Below are positions 1 through 11,736 of a DNA stretch of 64,000 nt, piece after piece. A program made the translations under genes and the position numbers. Within the stretch, counting starts at the first letter, position 1, and the number at the start of each line of letters is the position of its first letter. Where the stretch lies: NCBI GenBank assembly GCA_022496805.1, contig CM040107.1, positions 8,204,501 through 8,268,500 on the forward strand. Direction: 5' to 3'. Under the pieces are notes generated by a model. It saw only the letters and a list, made by a program, of their open reading frames with translations. It was not told the origin of the DNA and did not search any database. This DNA is from Pohlia nutans. Taxonomy: Eukaryota > Streptophyta > Bryopsida > Bryales > Mniaceae.

Positions 1-909
1 GGAATGCCTTCACAATTCGGAACCTCGACGTCCAGTGTGTGTTGGGCCTCAGCTTCATCGTCGAAAGAGTCGACTCCATGAATCAGCATCCGAGCAGGGT
101 CCATGGCAGTAGTAGAGGAAGTGAGGATACCTGAACGATTGCATGCCCTAATGTTAGAATATAGTACAGTGGAGATGAGATTCCCATATGTAGGATTATC
201 TCGGGGCGAGCTAAATCAGAAGAAGAAATCGGAAGATGCACATATGGAACAAGACGCATTCGAAAATTATAGTGTGGATAATCCTGGAGTCCCAAGCGTA
301 ACGCTATGGTCAGTCTTCAGATGTCGTTTAGGTGGAATCGATCTCATTTGTCTTGATTATGTCTCAGTTTAGGTCTGCCCGACCTAAATTGTATCGATCA
401 AGAAATGTCGAGACATTGATTCCATCATCACATCAATTTAGGTCGGACCAAGCAAACTGCATCTGAAGAATCTCCTCCCACCATCCGCTCACTTCATGTA
501 CGTACGCGGAAGGGTACCCCAGTTGAGGTCGCCACTAGATGATTTCAAATTTAAGGGTGAGAAATATGACAGTGTTAGGTTGCCAACAGAAGATCATCGG
601 GCAGGGATGTTTAGGTCGTTTCGACCTAAATGATGTAAACCATGTGGAATGAAATGCAGCGTCTCGAATGATGTAGACCATCTGCAATGGAATCTAAGCG
701 TCCTCGCGATTTAGCTCGCCTCGAGCTAAATTGAGAAGAACAGACGGCATGGAATACAATATACAATGCTTACAGAAGGACGGGGCTTCATATACATTAG
801 ATGCGATGGACCTCAATCTGTATTACCACATTACGTGACGATGCAGTGCATCTCTACCCGAAATGAATAGACCAGAAGAGTCCAGATGAGTACTCCAGTA
901 CTTGTATAA
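1..909. repeat. Dispersed imperfect palindromes, no gene recognised
   Basis: No convincing gene is visible. Short inverted repeats of one family recur at irregular spacing: about 196-216 (degenerate), 368-388 (TTTAGGTC, 5-nt spacer, GACCTAAA), about 436-450 (degenerate), 610-630 (TTTAGGTCG, 3-nt spacer, CGACCTAAA) and 710-730 (TTTAGCTCG, CCT, CGAGCTAAA). They match the palindromic core of the regular array that follows, so this stretch is probably its eroded edge. An open frame at 103-372 has no recognisable similarity or supporting structure and I do not call it a gene. Confidence 0.6.
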
Positions 910-1530
910 TTTAGGTTGAGTCGAGCTAAACTAGGAGGTGGATCAGAGCTCCAGTAAACGGCTACAAGCAGGTCACGCTGGTACAATTTAGGTCGAGTCG
1001 AGCTAAACTAGAAGGTGGATCAAAGCTCCAGTAAACGGGCATAAGGAGGCAAGGCTGGTAAAGTTTAGGTCGAGTCGACCTCAACTAGAAGGTAGATCAG
1101 AGCCTCAGTACACGTCTTCGCGAAGTAAACGTTGGTGCAATTCAGGTTGTATCGATTTAAACTGGAAGGTTGATCAAAGATCCAGTACACGGATTTAAGA
1201 ATGTAACGTTGCTGCAATTCAGGTCGAGTCGACCTAAACTGGAGGGTGTATCTCGCTCCAGTACACGGCTTTACGAAGGTAACGTTGGTGCATTTCAGGT
1301 CGAGTCGACCTAAACTGGAAGGTATATCTCGCTCCAGTACCGGCTATGTAAAGGTAACGTTGGTGCAATTCAGGTCGAGTGCACTTGAACAGGAAGGTGA
1401 CTCGAATTCAAGTACAAGGCTAGAAGACGGAAACGTTGGTGCATATTAGGTCGAGCCGAGCTAATTTTACTAGGGCAAGAGGTTCCGTTCTCAAGGACCT
1501 TGGAACATATTCAGGTCGAGTCGAGCTAAT
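910..1530. repeat. 77-bp tandem array with palindromic core
   Basis: Palindromes begin at 910, 987, 1064, about 1141, 1218, 1294, 1369, 1445 and about 1509. Spacing is 75-77 bp except for the last step. The core reads TTTAGGTCGA, one spacer base, TCGACCTAAA in its best form. Variants replace the right half with TCGAGCTAAA or the first bases with TTC. The inter-palindrome DNA is also repeated (an ACTRGAAGGTGGATC-like block and a CTCCAGTAMACGG-like block). The short frame at 1246-1449 is a shadow of the repeat. A dyad of this length is typical of protein-binding sites or cruciform-prone DNA, but function is unknown. Confidence 0.85.
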
Positions 1531-4500
1531 ATGTCCCGGAATTTACGGCGACAATATCGAAAAGCAACGGCATGGACAATCTACATTTTGAATTGAAGCA
1601 ACAGCAACTGAACTGTGGATTGCAAATGAAAGGTACGCAAAATACAATGGTGGGAAAGAAAGTGCTGTCCGAATGCTTTCTATAACATAAAAGTATGAGA
1701 TGCAACTGAAAATGAACCCTATCTAAATCGTGCGCGCTAACCCTAGAACTTGAAGTTCTGGATAGGTAGTGATCTCTTACCGGAATATGTCGCAAACACA
1801 GCTCCTCTTGACACGATTCTACAGCCTCAGCCCTCAACTACACGTAGTCTCCTCAAAGCTTAACAACAAAAAATTACTCCTTTCGGCCATGCGAAAGTAC
1901 AAGGACCGGTGTGGTGGAGTACGCGAACGGAGGAGCATGAGCACGCAAAGAATCGAGAAAAGGAATATTTCAGTCGCACTTCAACATTTATAGACAATAG
2001 GGCGAGAACGATGTGGCGGGAAGAGAAAGGGAGAATTTTGAACCGTCGTTTCTCATCCACTTAAAAATCATATCGTCCACGAGGTTCGGTGGACTTTACA
2101 ACTATGGAGGGAGAAAGCTTACTGAAAATATACGCAACAATAATAGATTTCTGTACAGTATTTGAATACTTCATTCAAATATAGATTCCATCCCTATGTA
2201 ACAAGAACATTGGGAACGAAAAATTCTACTGTGAGACATTGCTCTAATTTAAATTGTAGATCATAATAATAATATCATTCAAACTGCACTTTGTTGGATT
2301 TGTCGAAAGTACAAACGTAGTTGACAATAAAATAACCACCTCGGAGAGGTATCTTCCTCTAAATTTCAAGAGCGGTTTTAGGGTATTTAATCGAGGACTA
2401 TGAAGTAATTTTGCATATTCTAGTATTTATAGTTTAGTTATGGTATATTTTAAGAATATTCCTAGAATATTCTTTAAATACTTTTAAAACACCCTATATT
2501 ACTTCTATACATTTATTATTTTTATCTTAAATGAAAAAAGGACACCCAATATTTGTTCTCATATAGTTATGGAAATTCTCGACATTCATTACTACCTCAA
2601 GGTAACCACTGAACATATTGGTAAACATCGTCAAAACTACTATTTATAACTAAGAGTAAATTTGATTTTTTATAGAAATGGAAGTTCACCATTTTGACTT
2701 TTAGATTCCATCCGTACGGTAGTATTTACTAAATATATCAACGATATTTAATTATAAATTTTGAAAGTTAAATTAAATAATTCAGTCTACATTTGATAAT
2801 AACAAAATTATAATGACTAAGTTGAGTAGGACTTCTTTAGAATAATTGTAAAGTAGATTTTTCAAAACATGCATTCAGTTGGTGACTTCTAACGATTGTC
2901 GTGTTTTAAAAATCAACGACCTCTTTTTGGCAACTTCTGTATCGCACTAGTATCAATTGAACTCTAGCGTAGTGAAGGACTTGAATTACAATACTGATCA
3001 TTATATTCATTTGAGATAAAAAATTATAAATTTGTAAAAGTAATATAGGGTGTGATAAAACGAATTTAGGAATTTTTTTGGAATTTTTTTGGAATATACG
3101 TACAGTATAGTCTAAACATACTACAGATAGTAGCATATTCCAATTGTTTCCTAGCCCCCTATTAAATAACCTTTTTACGGTTATACGTATCCAAAACTTA
3201 CACTAACTAAGAGACTTCCCCGAGTGTATCTATGTATTTTTCACTGTAGTATTAAGCAGGTAACTTATATAGTAAGTCAAAATGTACTCCACCTACAGGT
3301 CAGGGCACATTCTAATATTATAGTGAGTGACGTTAATAAAATAATGGCAAATGTAATGTAATTGTCTTAATGAGGAGTGTTTTAAATATATAAAGCAAGT
3401 AACGATATAGTTGGAAGTATTTCCGTTAAAATTAAGTTTAATGTGTTACTTTATTATGTTAATATTTAGTTTAAAGGCATTATTCACGTTAATTATTAAA
3501 TAATGAAATATATTGAATTGATATACGGAAAATTTAAATTCATACAAGCATTTCTATTAGAGAATATTCATTGCAAATACTTCACATTTCATTATACATT
3601 AAATAATATGAACGTGTAGGTAGTGCAATATATATTTGGCGTTACGTACGTGAATTATCAAATAATCGGAACATATTAAGGAACACTAGATTTAATTTGA
3701 GTGACAAAAATCTTGAAAAATCATGAAATATTATTAGAACTATGGGCGTTATAGACACCATGCTTGCAAATATACATTTCGTATCAAAGACAAGATCATG
3801 TCTACCAGACATATTAAAATGACTTACTTAGACAGAAGTCACACATTGCGCAACTCACGGTTCAAAGTGGTACCTACCAAATGAACCCATAATTTTCCAA
3901 ATCATAAATAATTATTGCCATATTCGTATTTTTATTGTCAGTAGTGCAAATTTTTCAAATGACAATTAATGAATGATCATAATTATACAAGTTGTAAACA
4001 TATTTAATTTGTCAAATGCATGATTATTACATTGAAGTCATGCTTGCCAAGTGTTTAGGTTATTTTTTACGTGCAAGTAATATTAAAATTTGCAAATTGC
4101 TGTACTTAATGGGGCCTCGGGGAGGTCACTTCCAAATATTACGTAACAACGTGCGAACAAGTGATTTTCAACCCCTATATACTTTTAAAAAAAGTTTGAT
4201 TTGGCTCCAAATTTTTTAGTGTGGTCACATAATCATTGTATCTTTGATTTTAGAAAACTCTTACTTCAATTGAATTCAAAACCAATTCTAAAAACACAAT
4301 TGAAACTAGCTCTAAAATACAAAAAATAGTTGCATAGTGTATTTATTTACTTGAAAAAAATTTAAGAAATTAATTTGAACAAAGAAAATTACTCTACCCT
4401 AAACTCTAACCGATGTTTATTTGGATGAATTATCAAATATGTGAAACTTCATCCGCTCATAACTTCTACGATTCACGTCCAAAGATTAAATAAACAATCA

Positions 4501-5685
4501 TTTTAATCTCATCTCCATGCAGTCCACTTCATCAAACCAAAATCTTTTAAAGCATGACTAAATTGTTAATATTTAATATTTCATGACTTTCGAATGATAC
4601 AGCTGTATATCACCTAAATAATCTAAAAATTTCGTGAAAATTAAGACATTATTATTAGAATCACAAAGGTCTAAATTCAAGGTTTAGGATAAAATGATCC
4701 ACAATCAGATTATAAAACGTTTAACGTCATATTTTAAAGCAAGTATCAATGAAATCATCATGATTTTACATTTATTAATACATTGATTCAACAACTATAT
4801 TAGGATTCGAAATACTTTCATTTAAATACATTATTTCACGCCATAGACCCTCTCAATTGCTTTCCCTTCTATATATGACACTCTTTCAAATGATGAAGTA
4901 CGTGTATGTTACGGATGGATGAATTATCATAAATATTAAACTTCATCCGCTCATACCTACTATGATTCATGTTTGAATTTAAAATACAAATTGAAGCCAA
5001 TTATATTCATGTAATCTTCATGTACTGTGAATCTTTTTAAATTGAGATTTGTATGCGAAGTTACTATAGCTTCATGTGCATGTGATTTCACCAATTGAAA
5101 AGGAAACAATTTGTGGAAATATTATTCCTTATTTTGTGTTTCAATGTTTCACCTATAATTATGAAGATTTTACATACTCTAAAATTATTCTTCAATGAAA
5201 GAATAACTTATAAAATCAAGCATCTAATTAAAAAAAATTCAAAAATCACAACACCTACTAACAGTAGTACATTATAACCTGTCACATTCAAAAGATTTCA
5301 TCCAGACAATCTGTTTTTATATAATTATATCTTAATATTCGTAATCAAATTAGTGAATAGTTTTTTATTATGTGTTTCTAAAATTTTAGAAAAATTATAA
5401 GTGATAACAATGTTAGATTAAATCATATGAATAAATAGAATCTAAAATTCAAAACGTATAATTATTAACTTATATTTATACATCAAGTTTTGAATATTCA
5501 TATTAGTTGCATTTTATAATTCGTTGTTAGAAAACTACCCAAACCGGACATAGGTGAGGGCATGAAGGGGGTACAAAATTTGGAATTAAGATTGAAGTTA
5601 CGATTGGTCCAAATGAAACCTTCTATTCAAAAATTAAACTCAACACAGCAACATAGACAATTGTGACTGGATGGATGAAAAATAA
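1531..5685. other. AT-rich intergenic DNA, no gene seen
   Basis: Only short open frames without recognisable domains are present. A diverged direct repeat lies about 500 bp apart (roughly 4405-4480 and 4900-4985) and shares ACTTCATCCGCTCATA followed by a related tail. TTTTTTGGAAT-type motifs at about 3065-3095 and AGAATATTC motifs near 2440-2490 resemble those in the fold-back element at 28.6 and 30.1 kb. Otherwise I see nothing here. Confidence 0.6.
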
Positions 5686-6227
5686 TGTTAAGGGGGTTTT
5701 CTAGGGACCGACCTTAAACGAATGAAGCTACTCCGCCCAAGACTATTCCACTCTAGACTAGTTTCTAGAGATTGAGGGGAGTAGTAAGAGGTTTCTACTA
5801 AGGAGAATGGACTGTCGGCTAAAGAAAAGCACCAGTATGCTAGTAAGTCGACTCCTGCAAACCCACAGACTACTACAACTAACCAAGATACAACCACAAG
5901 GAATAATTCAAGAGCAGGAAACCATAGTAGTCTAACAGCAGTAGTCTAACATACTAGTGCGCACAAGAAGAGTGTAAGATAAGAACGAAGTATAAATGAG
6001 GCTGCCAAAAAGATGTACAAATAGTATAGCAACAACTCTCTCGAAGAGAGTGAAGGTACATATAGGAGACTAGTCTGACAGTGTCTCAGACTGGTCGACC
6101 GGAAAAATCGGGTCGACCAGTCTGTACCAGCCTGTACTGCCACGTGTCTCCTGCTGGGTCTATTCCAGCCGGGTATAGACTAGCCTACTCTTAGCCTAAG
6201 GGAATATCAACTAATATTCGGTTAACA
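5686..6227 (-). mobile_element. Solo LTR of the gypsy family, 5-bp target duplication
   Basis: This 542-bp block starts TGTTAAG and ends GGTTAACA, and is nearly collinear with the LTR at 16662-17207. It is flanked on both sides by AATAA (5681-5685 and 6228-6232), so it integrated as a full element and later lost its interior by LTR-LTR recombination. A 14-bp perfect inverted repeat with a 10-nt loop lies at 6087-6124 (CAGACTGGTCGACC and its complement). Orientation is taken from the related element whose gag runs on the minus strand. Confidence 0.9.
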
Positions 6228-7675
6228 AATAAGGAATACTTCAGTAGGTTACAAAATGTACGTTGTAAGAAAGGTCTCTATAACCCCTAAACGTACCAAG
6301 TGAACCCTTTGAACATAAGTTGATTCTATTTACCCTCAGAACCAGATATTAGCAGGGTTGTTCATCGTGTCGTGTCGGAGAGAAATCCCGACACAATGTC
6401 GTGTCATGCCAGCATTATGCCGGATCGTGTCGGGATCATGCCGGCCTGTTTTTTTACCGGGTAATTTTTTTTTCACTTTTACCCTGCATGTCGACATGTC
6501 AGGATATGACGTGGACTACTTGATGACGTGGACTTCTGATGAAATGAAGGTCCTTCAGTAAAGTCAGATGGTTTTACCCATTATCCCCACCCGACTGCCC
6601 AGTGCCCGTCTGCCCCCCCCCCCCCCGACCGCATCCTTCCCGTCTGCCCTCGCCGACTGCCTTCGCCGACGGACCCTCGTCGACTGCCCTCGCCGACGGA
6701 CCCTCGTCGACTGCCCTCGCCGACGGCCCCCTCCCCGTCTGCCCACGCCGACGGCCCCTTCCCCGTCTGCCCGAACCCCAACCCGTGTGCCCTATCCCGA
6801 CTGTCCCAGTCCCATGTGCCCCTGCCCCGACTGCCCTATGCCGACTGTCCCAGCCCCATCCGCCCCCAACCGACTACCCAACCCGCCCAAAATTCCCCTG
6901 TCTTACTATCATGATTCTTCTTCAAGGTTCTTGCATTCTTCAAACTCGTGATTACATGAGACCTCTGAACTACAATTGCATTTCAAATTCACTTGAAATT
7001 TCAAGGGTTTTTCCTTGGGTAGTTTTGTTGTCCTCTTCACAACAGGTCGCTCCAGCAATGACTTGTACGTACTACTGCTGGTGAAATTTTCACCGTACGC
7101 CTTCATTGGGAAAGGAACTAGTTTGAATTGGTGAGGCTTGGGTCCAAACCTCCTATGCTGTAGTTTAACAGATGGCTCCCATGGTTTCCGATATGAAACC
7201 TTAGACTCGACATTCATCACGTTCCTCACTGGGGATAGGAGCCCTCCCTCTTGCACCTCTTCCCCCAACTGACGACTCCCCATTGCAAAAATGAAAACAA
7301 AACTGTGTTGCAATGCTTATATATTAGCTTCGTAGCCCCAATTCTCCGACGGCCTTTTCCCCGACTGCCCCGACTGTCCCGTCTGCCCCAACTACCCCGT
7401 CTGCCAGGCCGTTCGTGTGAAATGTATAAATGTCAGCCATTTTGCATCATTCCCTGTCCAACTCATCATAGTGTTGTCTTGAGACTGTAGTTCTGATTGA
7501 ACTATTGCATGAGACCCATTGATTGAGTTGGGTCCAAGGTTTCTTTTGGAGCATTCGTTGCCCAACTCATCATAGTGTTGTCTTGAGACTATGGTTCTAC
7601 TTGAACCATTGCATGAGACCCGTTGATTGAGTTGAACCCAGTTTCTGTTGGAGGTGTAGGTGGTTCACTTTAGCA
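6228..7675. repeat. C-rich CCGACTGCCC arrays upstream of the hAT relic
   Basis: A stretch near 6355 begins CAGGGTTGTTCATCGTGTCG and continues with repeated and inverted CGTGTCG/CGACAC blocks to about 6450, which resembles a plant hAT terminus with subterminal repeats. I found no matching right terminus. From about 6590 to 6880 and from 7345 to 7412 the plus strand is a run of CCGACTGCCC, CCGTCTGCCC and CGCCGACGG units. A C14 homopolymer lies at 6613-6626. Open frames here are composition artefacts. The two blocks at 7490-7535 and 7565-7640 (CCCAACTCATCATAGTG... TTGATTGAGTTG) are a diverged tandem duplication just before the transposase start. Confidence 0.6.
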
Positions 7676-10585
7676 ATGCCGAAGCGTATAGAGGAATGGG
7701 ATAAGTGGTTCAAGGATTTAGGTGTGTTTGCGGGTACAAAGACTAGGAGAGTTGAATGCGTGTATTGCCAGAAGCAATACCTATACAGAGCTGATAGGAT
7801 GTTTGCTCCTTTGGGGTACAGAGACGGACATAACTCTTCGGATGTTGGAGCATGCCCCAGAGTTCCACCAAATATCAGGGCACTCTTTGCTTCATGTGGA
7901 GGAGTGCTTCCCGAGCCTCTCGAGATCATTGATAATGTTGGTAACGAGGAACATCGCATTAGAGAACTAGTACCCTCTGAGATTTATAATTGTTCAGGAG
8001 AGGGTACTGAAGTAGCAAATGATAACCCTCCATTGATTACGTCGCAAAATTCTATCCATGGTGGAATTATCCTTCCTCCTGCACAAGTTCGAGCTAGTTC
8101 GGCGGGAAGGGGTCTTTGTCAATTATCTATGCAAGAGGGGCTACAGCCATCTGCAAAGTTGACTTTGGATAGAATTTGGTCAACGGCGTTCTATGAAGCC
8201 AACATTCCATTCAACGTTGTGAGACATCCGTCTTTTATCAACGCTGTTAAACAAACTGCAGCAATGAAGATAACGTACAAGCCCCCTTCATACTACGCCA
8301 TGCGAACCTCTCTTTTGAAGGCTAGACGGGCACAAATAGAGGTTGAGGTGACCGCTAAAACGAAGGATTCCATCCGCAAGTAAAAAGGATTCCATTCACA
8401 ATAAAAAGAATGCACCTTACATTGCTGAAGAAATATCTGCACATATCAATAGAGTAGGTCCCGCCAACGTGGTTCAAGTCTGCACTGACAATGCTAGCAG
8501 TATGGTGGCAGCGTGCCGCATATTAACCCAAAGACATCCTCACCTTTATTTTCAAGGATGTTGTGCCCACATCATGGACTTACTTTTGCAAGACTAGAGT
8601 TCGGAAAGATGGGTAAAAAGCTCGGTGAAAAAGGCTCGAAAGATTTGCGTTTTTGTAAGAAATCACCATGCTCCACAAGCCCTGTTTCGAGTGTACTCGC
8701 CCAACCACATTCTACGCTTGCCTGCAGTCACCCGTTTTGCAACCAATTTCATCATGATTGAAAGACTTCTTCAAGTTAGGGGGGCTTTAAAGAAGATGAT
8801 CATAGATGATCGATGGGGTATATATTTAATAGAATTGCGTGCAAGAGGAGACAATTCTCACGAAACAATGAGAGCCGTGCGGCGTTCGATTCATTCGGCG
8901 TTCGGCGTTCAATTCGTGCGGGTTTGGGAATTCTTGCGAGAATTTCTTGTTTATGGTTACGCATGTTTTAGAGGTTCTCCGTGTTTTTGATGGAAAACAA
9001 CTTGCGATGGGGAAGGCGTGGCTAGTCATGCATGAATTACAAAAACACGTTCAAATATTTGCGGACCCTCCTTTCAATTTAGACCGTGAACTTGCAGAGA
9101 GTGCTTTAAACTCATTCCAAACTCGTTGGGGTTTGATGTTGACTGACCTCCACAGGGCTAGTGGCCTCCTTAATCCTTTCTTGATAGGCAAAATTACCCT
9201 TCACGAGAACCCGCGTGCACGACCAGCATTGAACCGGGTATTGCGGAATTTGACTCTCAATGAAGCCACTTACCTAATGGCTATTACGGAGTTCCAAGAC
9301 TTTATTGAAAGCAGAGGTGCATTTGAAGGAGTACCTCTTGCAGGCAATGGCCGATTTCCCTCCGCACAAATGGTGGGATGCCTTTGGACATGGGGCGCCG
9401 ATACTCTCTAATATAGCACGACAGATATTAGCCCAAGTATGCTCGGCCTCATCATGCGAACGCAATTGGAGTATGTACTCATTTGTTCATAACAAAGTCA
9501 GAAATCGTTTAATCCATTCGAGAGCCGAAGATTTGGTTTACATATACACGAACACGAGGCTCATGCGGCGGAGAAGAGGTGCAACCCCTGCACAGTGGTA
9601 CGTACGGCACATGTACACTGACGATGAATCAGCAAATGAAGATTTTGAGGATGATCCGGAATTCAACCCTGATGACAATGATGATGGTTTAGGTCCTGAT
9701 GATGACGACGCAAACGATGACCCCGATGACCCCCTCGGTGCACAACCTGACTGGGCGGAATTTGATCAGTTCGATGACCGTAATTCCGATTCCTCTTGGA
9801 ATAGTAGTGCTGACTCTGGTGACTCCGACGGCCACAATTTGGATGGTGGGCTTGATGGGATGAATGTCTATGATTTCAACGACGCCAACAACGACAACAT
9901 AGTTGCAAGACAACTTTCTCCTCCTACCATGAGCAATAATGTAGTTTCTGTACCAATAGAAATTGCTATAGCAGCCCATCCACCCAGTGTGCCACATGGT
10001 GAAGGGTGTTCAACTCGTACGGAAAATATCCAACCTTTGGAAGACATTACCCACGACGAAAGATCTCTTGAGATACCATGTGAACCGTTACCAATGGAAA
10101 TAGAGACTCCCTCCCTTGTGAACGCATCATCGGCTCATAGTACTGTGATTGGAGCCACACTTCTGAGTCTGAGTCAATCTAGGCGTAACGGACAAATTAG
10201 AACAACTGAACCTCCAATTGCACGACCGAATACGAGATTACGGGTGCGTGCTGGAAATACACAACCACCCAGTTCATTAGATGATCCAAATCCTCTTACC
10301 ACCGAAGGTATTGGTAACATCAACACTAGAGCACGAGGCCACAAGCGGTTTAAGTCTAGAGCGCCAAGGCCTTTTGTGGGGCTTCATAATGACACGCAAC
10401 CAGTGTTAGATGCCAATGGAATAAGAGACGCATCAAGGTCACCGCCTACCAAAAAATTGGTCACTTCCAACCACGGTAACTTAATTTTACGTGCTGTTTC
10501 ACCCGAACCCGAGGACGACATCAGTTCCAACGAAAGCAATCCTTCAAGAGCAGAGGCACCTAACAATGATGATTTTCAAAGTTAA
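7676..10585 (+). pseudogene. Degenerate hAT-family transposase (DUF659-like)
   Basis: The reading frame starts at ATG 7676 with a BED-like zinc-binding segment (VECVYC, about residue 23). A DUF659-like core follows (YEANIPFNVVRHPSF). The frame stops at 8383 after TKDSIRK. In other frames the sequence resumes with VVQVCTDNASSMVAACR and CCAHIMDLL (8470-8590), RFATNFIMIERLL (8734-8772), HVLEVLRVFDGK and the hAT C-terminal dimerisation block CSASSCERNWS (about 9443-9475). It ends in an Asp-rich tail at TAA 10583-10585. Frame changes occur near 8384-8420, 8575-8600, 8850-8950 and 9330-9345. The stretch that normally carries the first catalytic Asp (a T/SDGW motif) appears to be missing at 8384, where a 20-bp duplication (AAGGATTCCAT...) sits. 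As known for the family, an intact protein would cut and paste hAT ends in the nucleus. This copy cannot be active. Confidence 0.85.
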
Positions 10586-10604
10586 CTACTTCACAGCCAT
10601 CCCC

Positions 10605-10790
10605 TGCTGTCTGTACTGGCCCGACTGCCCCGTCTGCTCCGACTGCCCCCGTCTGCCCCGACTGCCCCCGTCTGGCCCGACTGCCCCGACTGCGCCATCT
10701 ACATGGAGTGCCTTGTTTTTCCGCATTCCGACCGCCCCTTCTGCCCCGATTCCGACTGCCCCGACTGCCATGATGATCTGCCCTTTCTCA
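10605..10790. repeat. C-rich CCGACTGCCCC array downstream of the hAT relic
   Basis: Alternating CCGACTGCCCC and CCGTCTGCCCC units begin about 20 bp after the transposase stop. They mirror the arrays at 6590-6880 and 7345-7412 on the other side. The minus strand therefore carries many runs of three to five G separated by 4-7 bases, which is the form of a G-quadruplex. Placement on both flanks suggests subterminal repeats of the hAT element, but this is inference. Confidence 0.7.
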
Positions 10791-11041
10791 AAGTAGGAGA
10801 TCCCATGCAGGATGAAAATTAATTATAGTTTCAGATGGATTAGGGTCAAAGTGGGAGACATCATGGCGGACAAATATTAATTCTAGTTTTAGATGGCCAT
10901 TTGTATCAGTAGTGTTAGTGGCGCATTTTGTTTTCTTTTGTAATGAGAGGAATACTTATTTATTTATTTATTTATCTTTATTTTTTATTTATCTTTTGTT
11001 TTATGGGAACATTGCAAGTGTTGAGCTACTTCACAAGGACG

Positions 11042-11589
11042 TTAACCCCTAAGGGACGGATCAACCATTTTATGGTCTCTGCCCTTTTCTATGGGCTGCC
11101 CGAAATAGAAAAAACATTTTTATAGAAAATAACAAATATTTTTAAATAGGTAATCAAGTCTACTTTCCAACCCAATTTGAATCATGTCAATCCGAGTTAA
11201 ACTCCACCCCGGAGAAATTTTCAAAGAAAAACACTTCTACATTGTCTAGTGTTAGAAAACTTACTATTTGGGGAAAGAAATGATGTTCTCTCCGTTGAAA
11301 AATTTGCAATTTTTGATTTTAGAATAGAATGTCTAGTTTTAACAAATCATGCAAGATTTCAAATTCTAAAAATAAAATTTGTGATTCTGATAAATATTTG
11401 GAGTTAAGTGCTTCTAAATTCATTATGAGATGATAAAAAGCTATTTTTTGATATTTGACCGTATGGAAAATTACTAAACATCAAGTTCCTCATTTTCTCT
11501 TTTGGACCAAACTTCATCAAAGTTGAAGAAGCAATTTTTTATAACACATTTATGTTTTGCCCTTACGCCCTCCGTCATTTAGAGGTTAA
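11042..11589. mobile_element. TTAA-flanked miniature element, copy A (piggyBac-like)
   Basis: The block begins TTAA CCCCTAAGGGACGGA and ends TCCGTCATTTAGAGG TTAA, so a TTAA sits outside imperfect inverted repeats that start CCC(C)T. It is about 548 bp and aligns along its length with copies at 53930-54469 and 54704-55260. Shared internal blocks include CAATCCGAGTTAAACTCCAC and ACTATTTGGGGAAAG. TTAA targets with CCCT-like ends are the signature of the piggyBac superfamily. No transposase is present, so it would be a non-autonomous MITE. Confidence 0.7.
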
Positions 11590-11736
11590 ACTATTTAAAT
11601 TTCATCACATGGGATGCAATTTGTAATTGAACTTTTGCAATCTTGTTCTTTAGTACTTGTTATAATTTGGTTAATTGGTTCAATAATATTGAATAATTGT
11701 TTAATTTTCATTTTTTAAATTTTTTTTTGGGTACAC

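Noticed and set aside
910..1530. A CRISPR array, because of regular palindromic repeats.
   Set aside because: The spacers between palindromes are themselves repeated, there are no cas genes, and the context is a plant nuclear genome.
6564..7084. Overlapping Pro/Arg-rich open frames on both strands.
   Set aside because: They are translations of the CCGACTGCCC/CGCCGACGG repeats, open in several frames at once with no domain.
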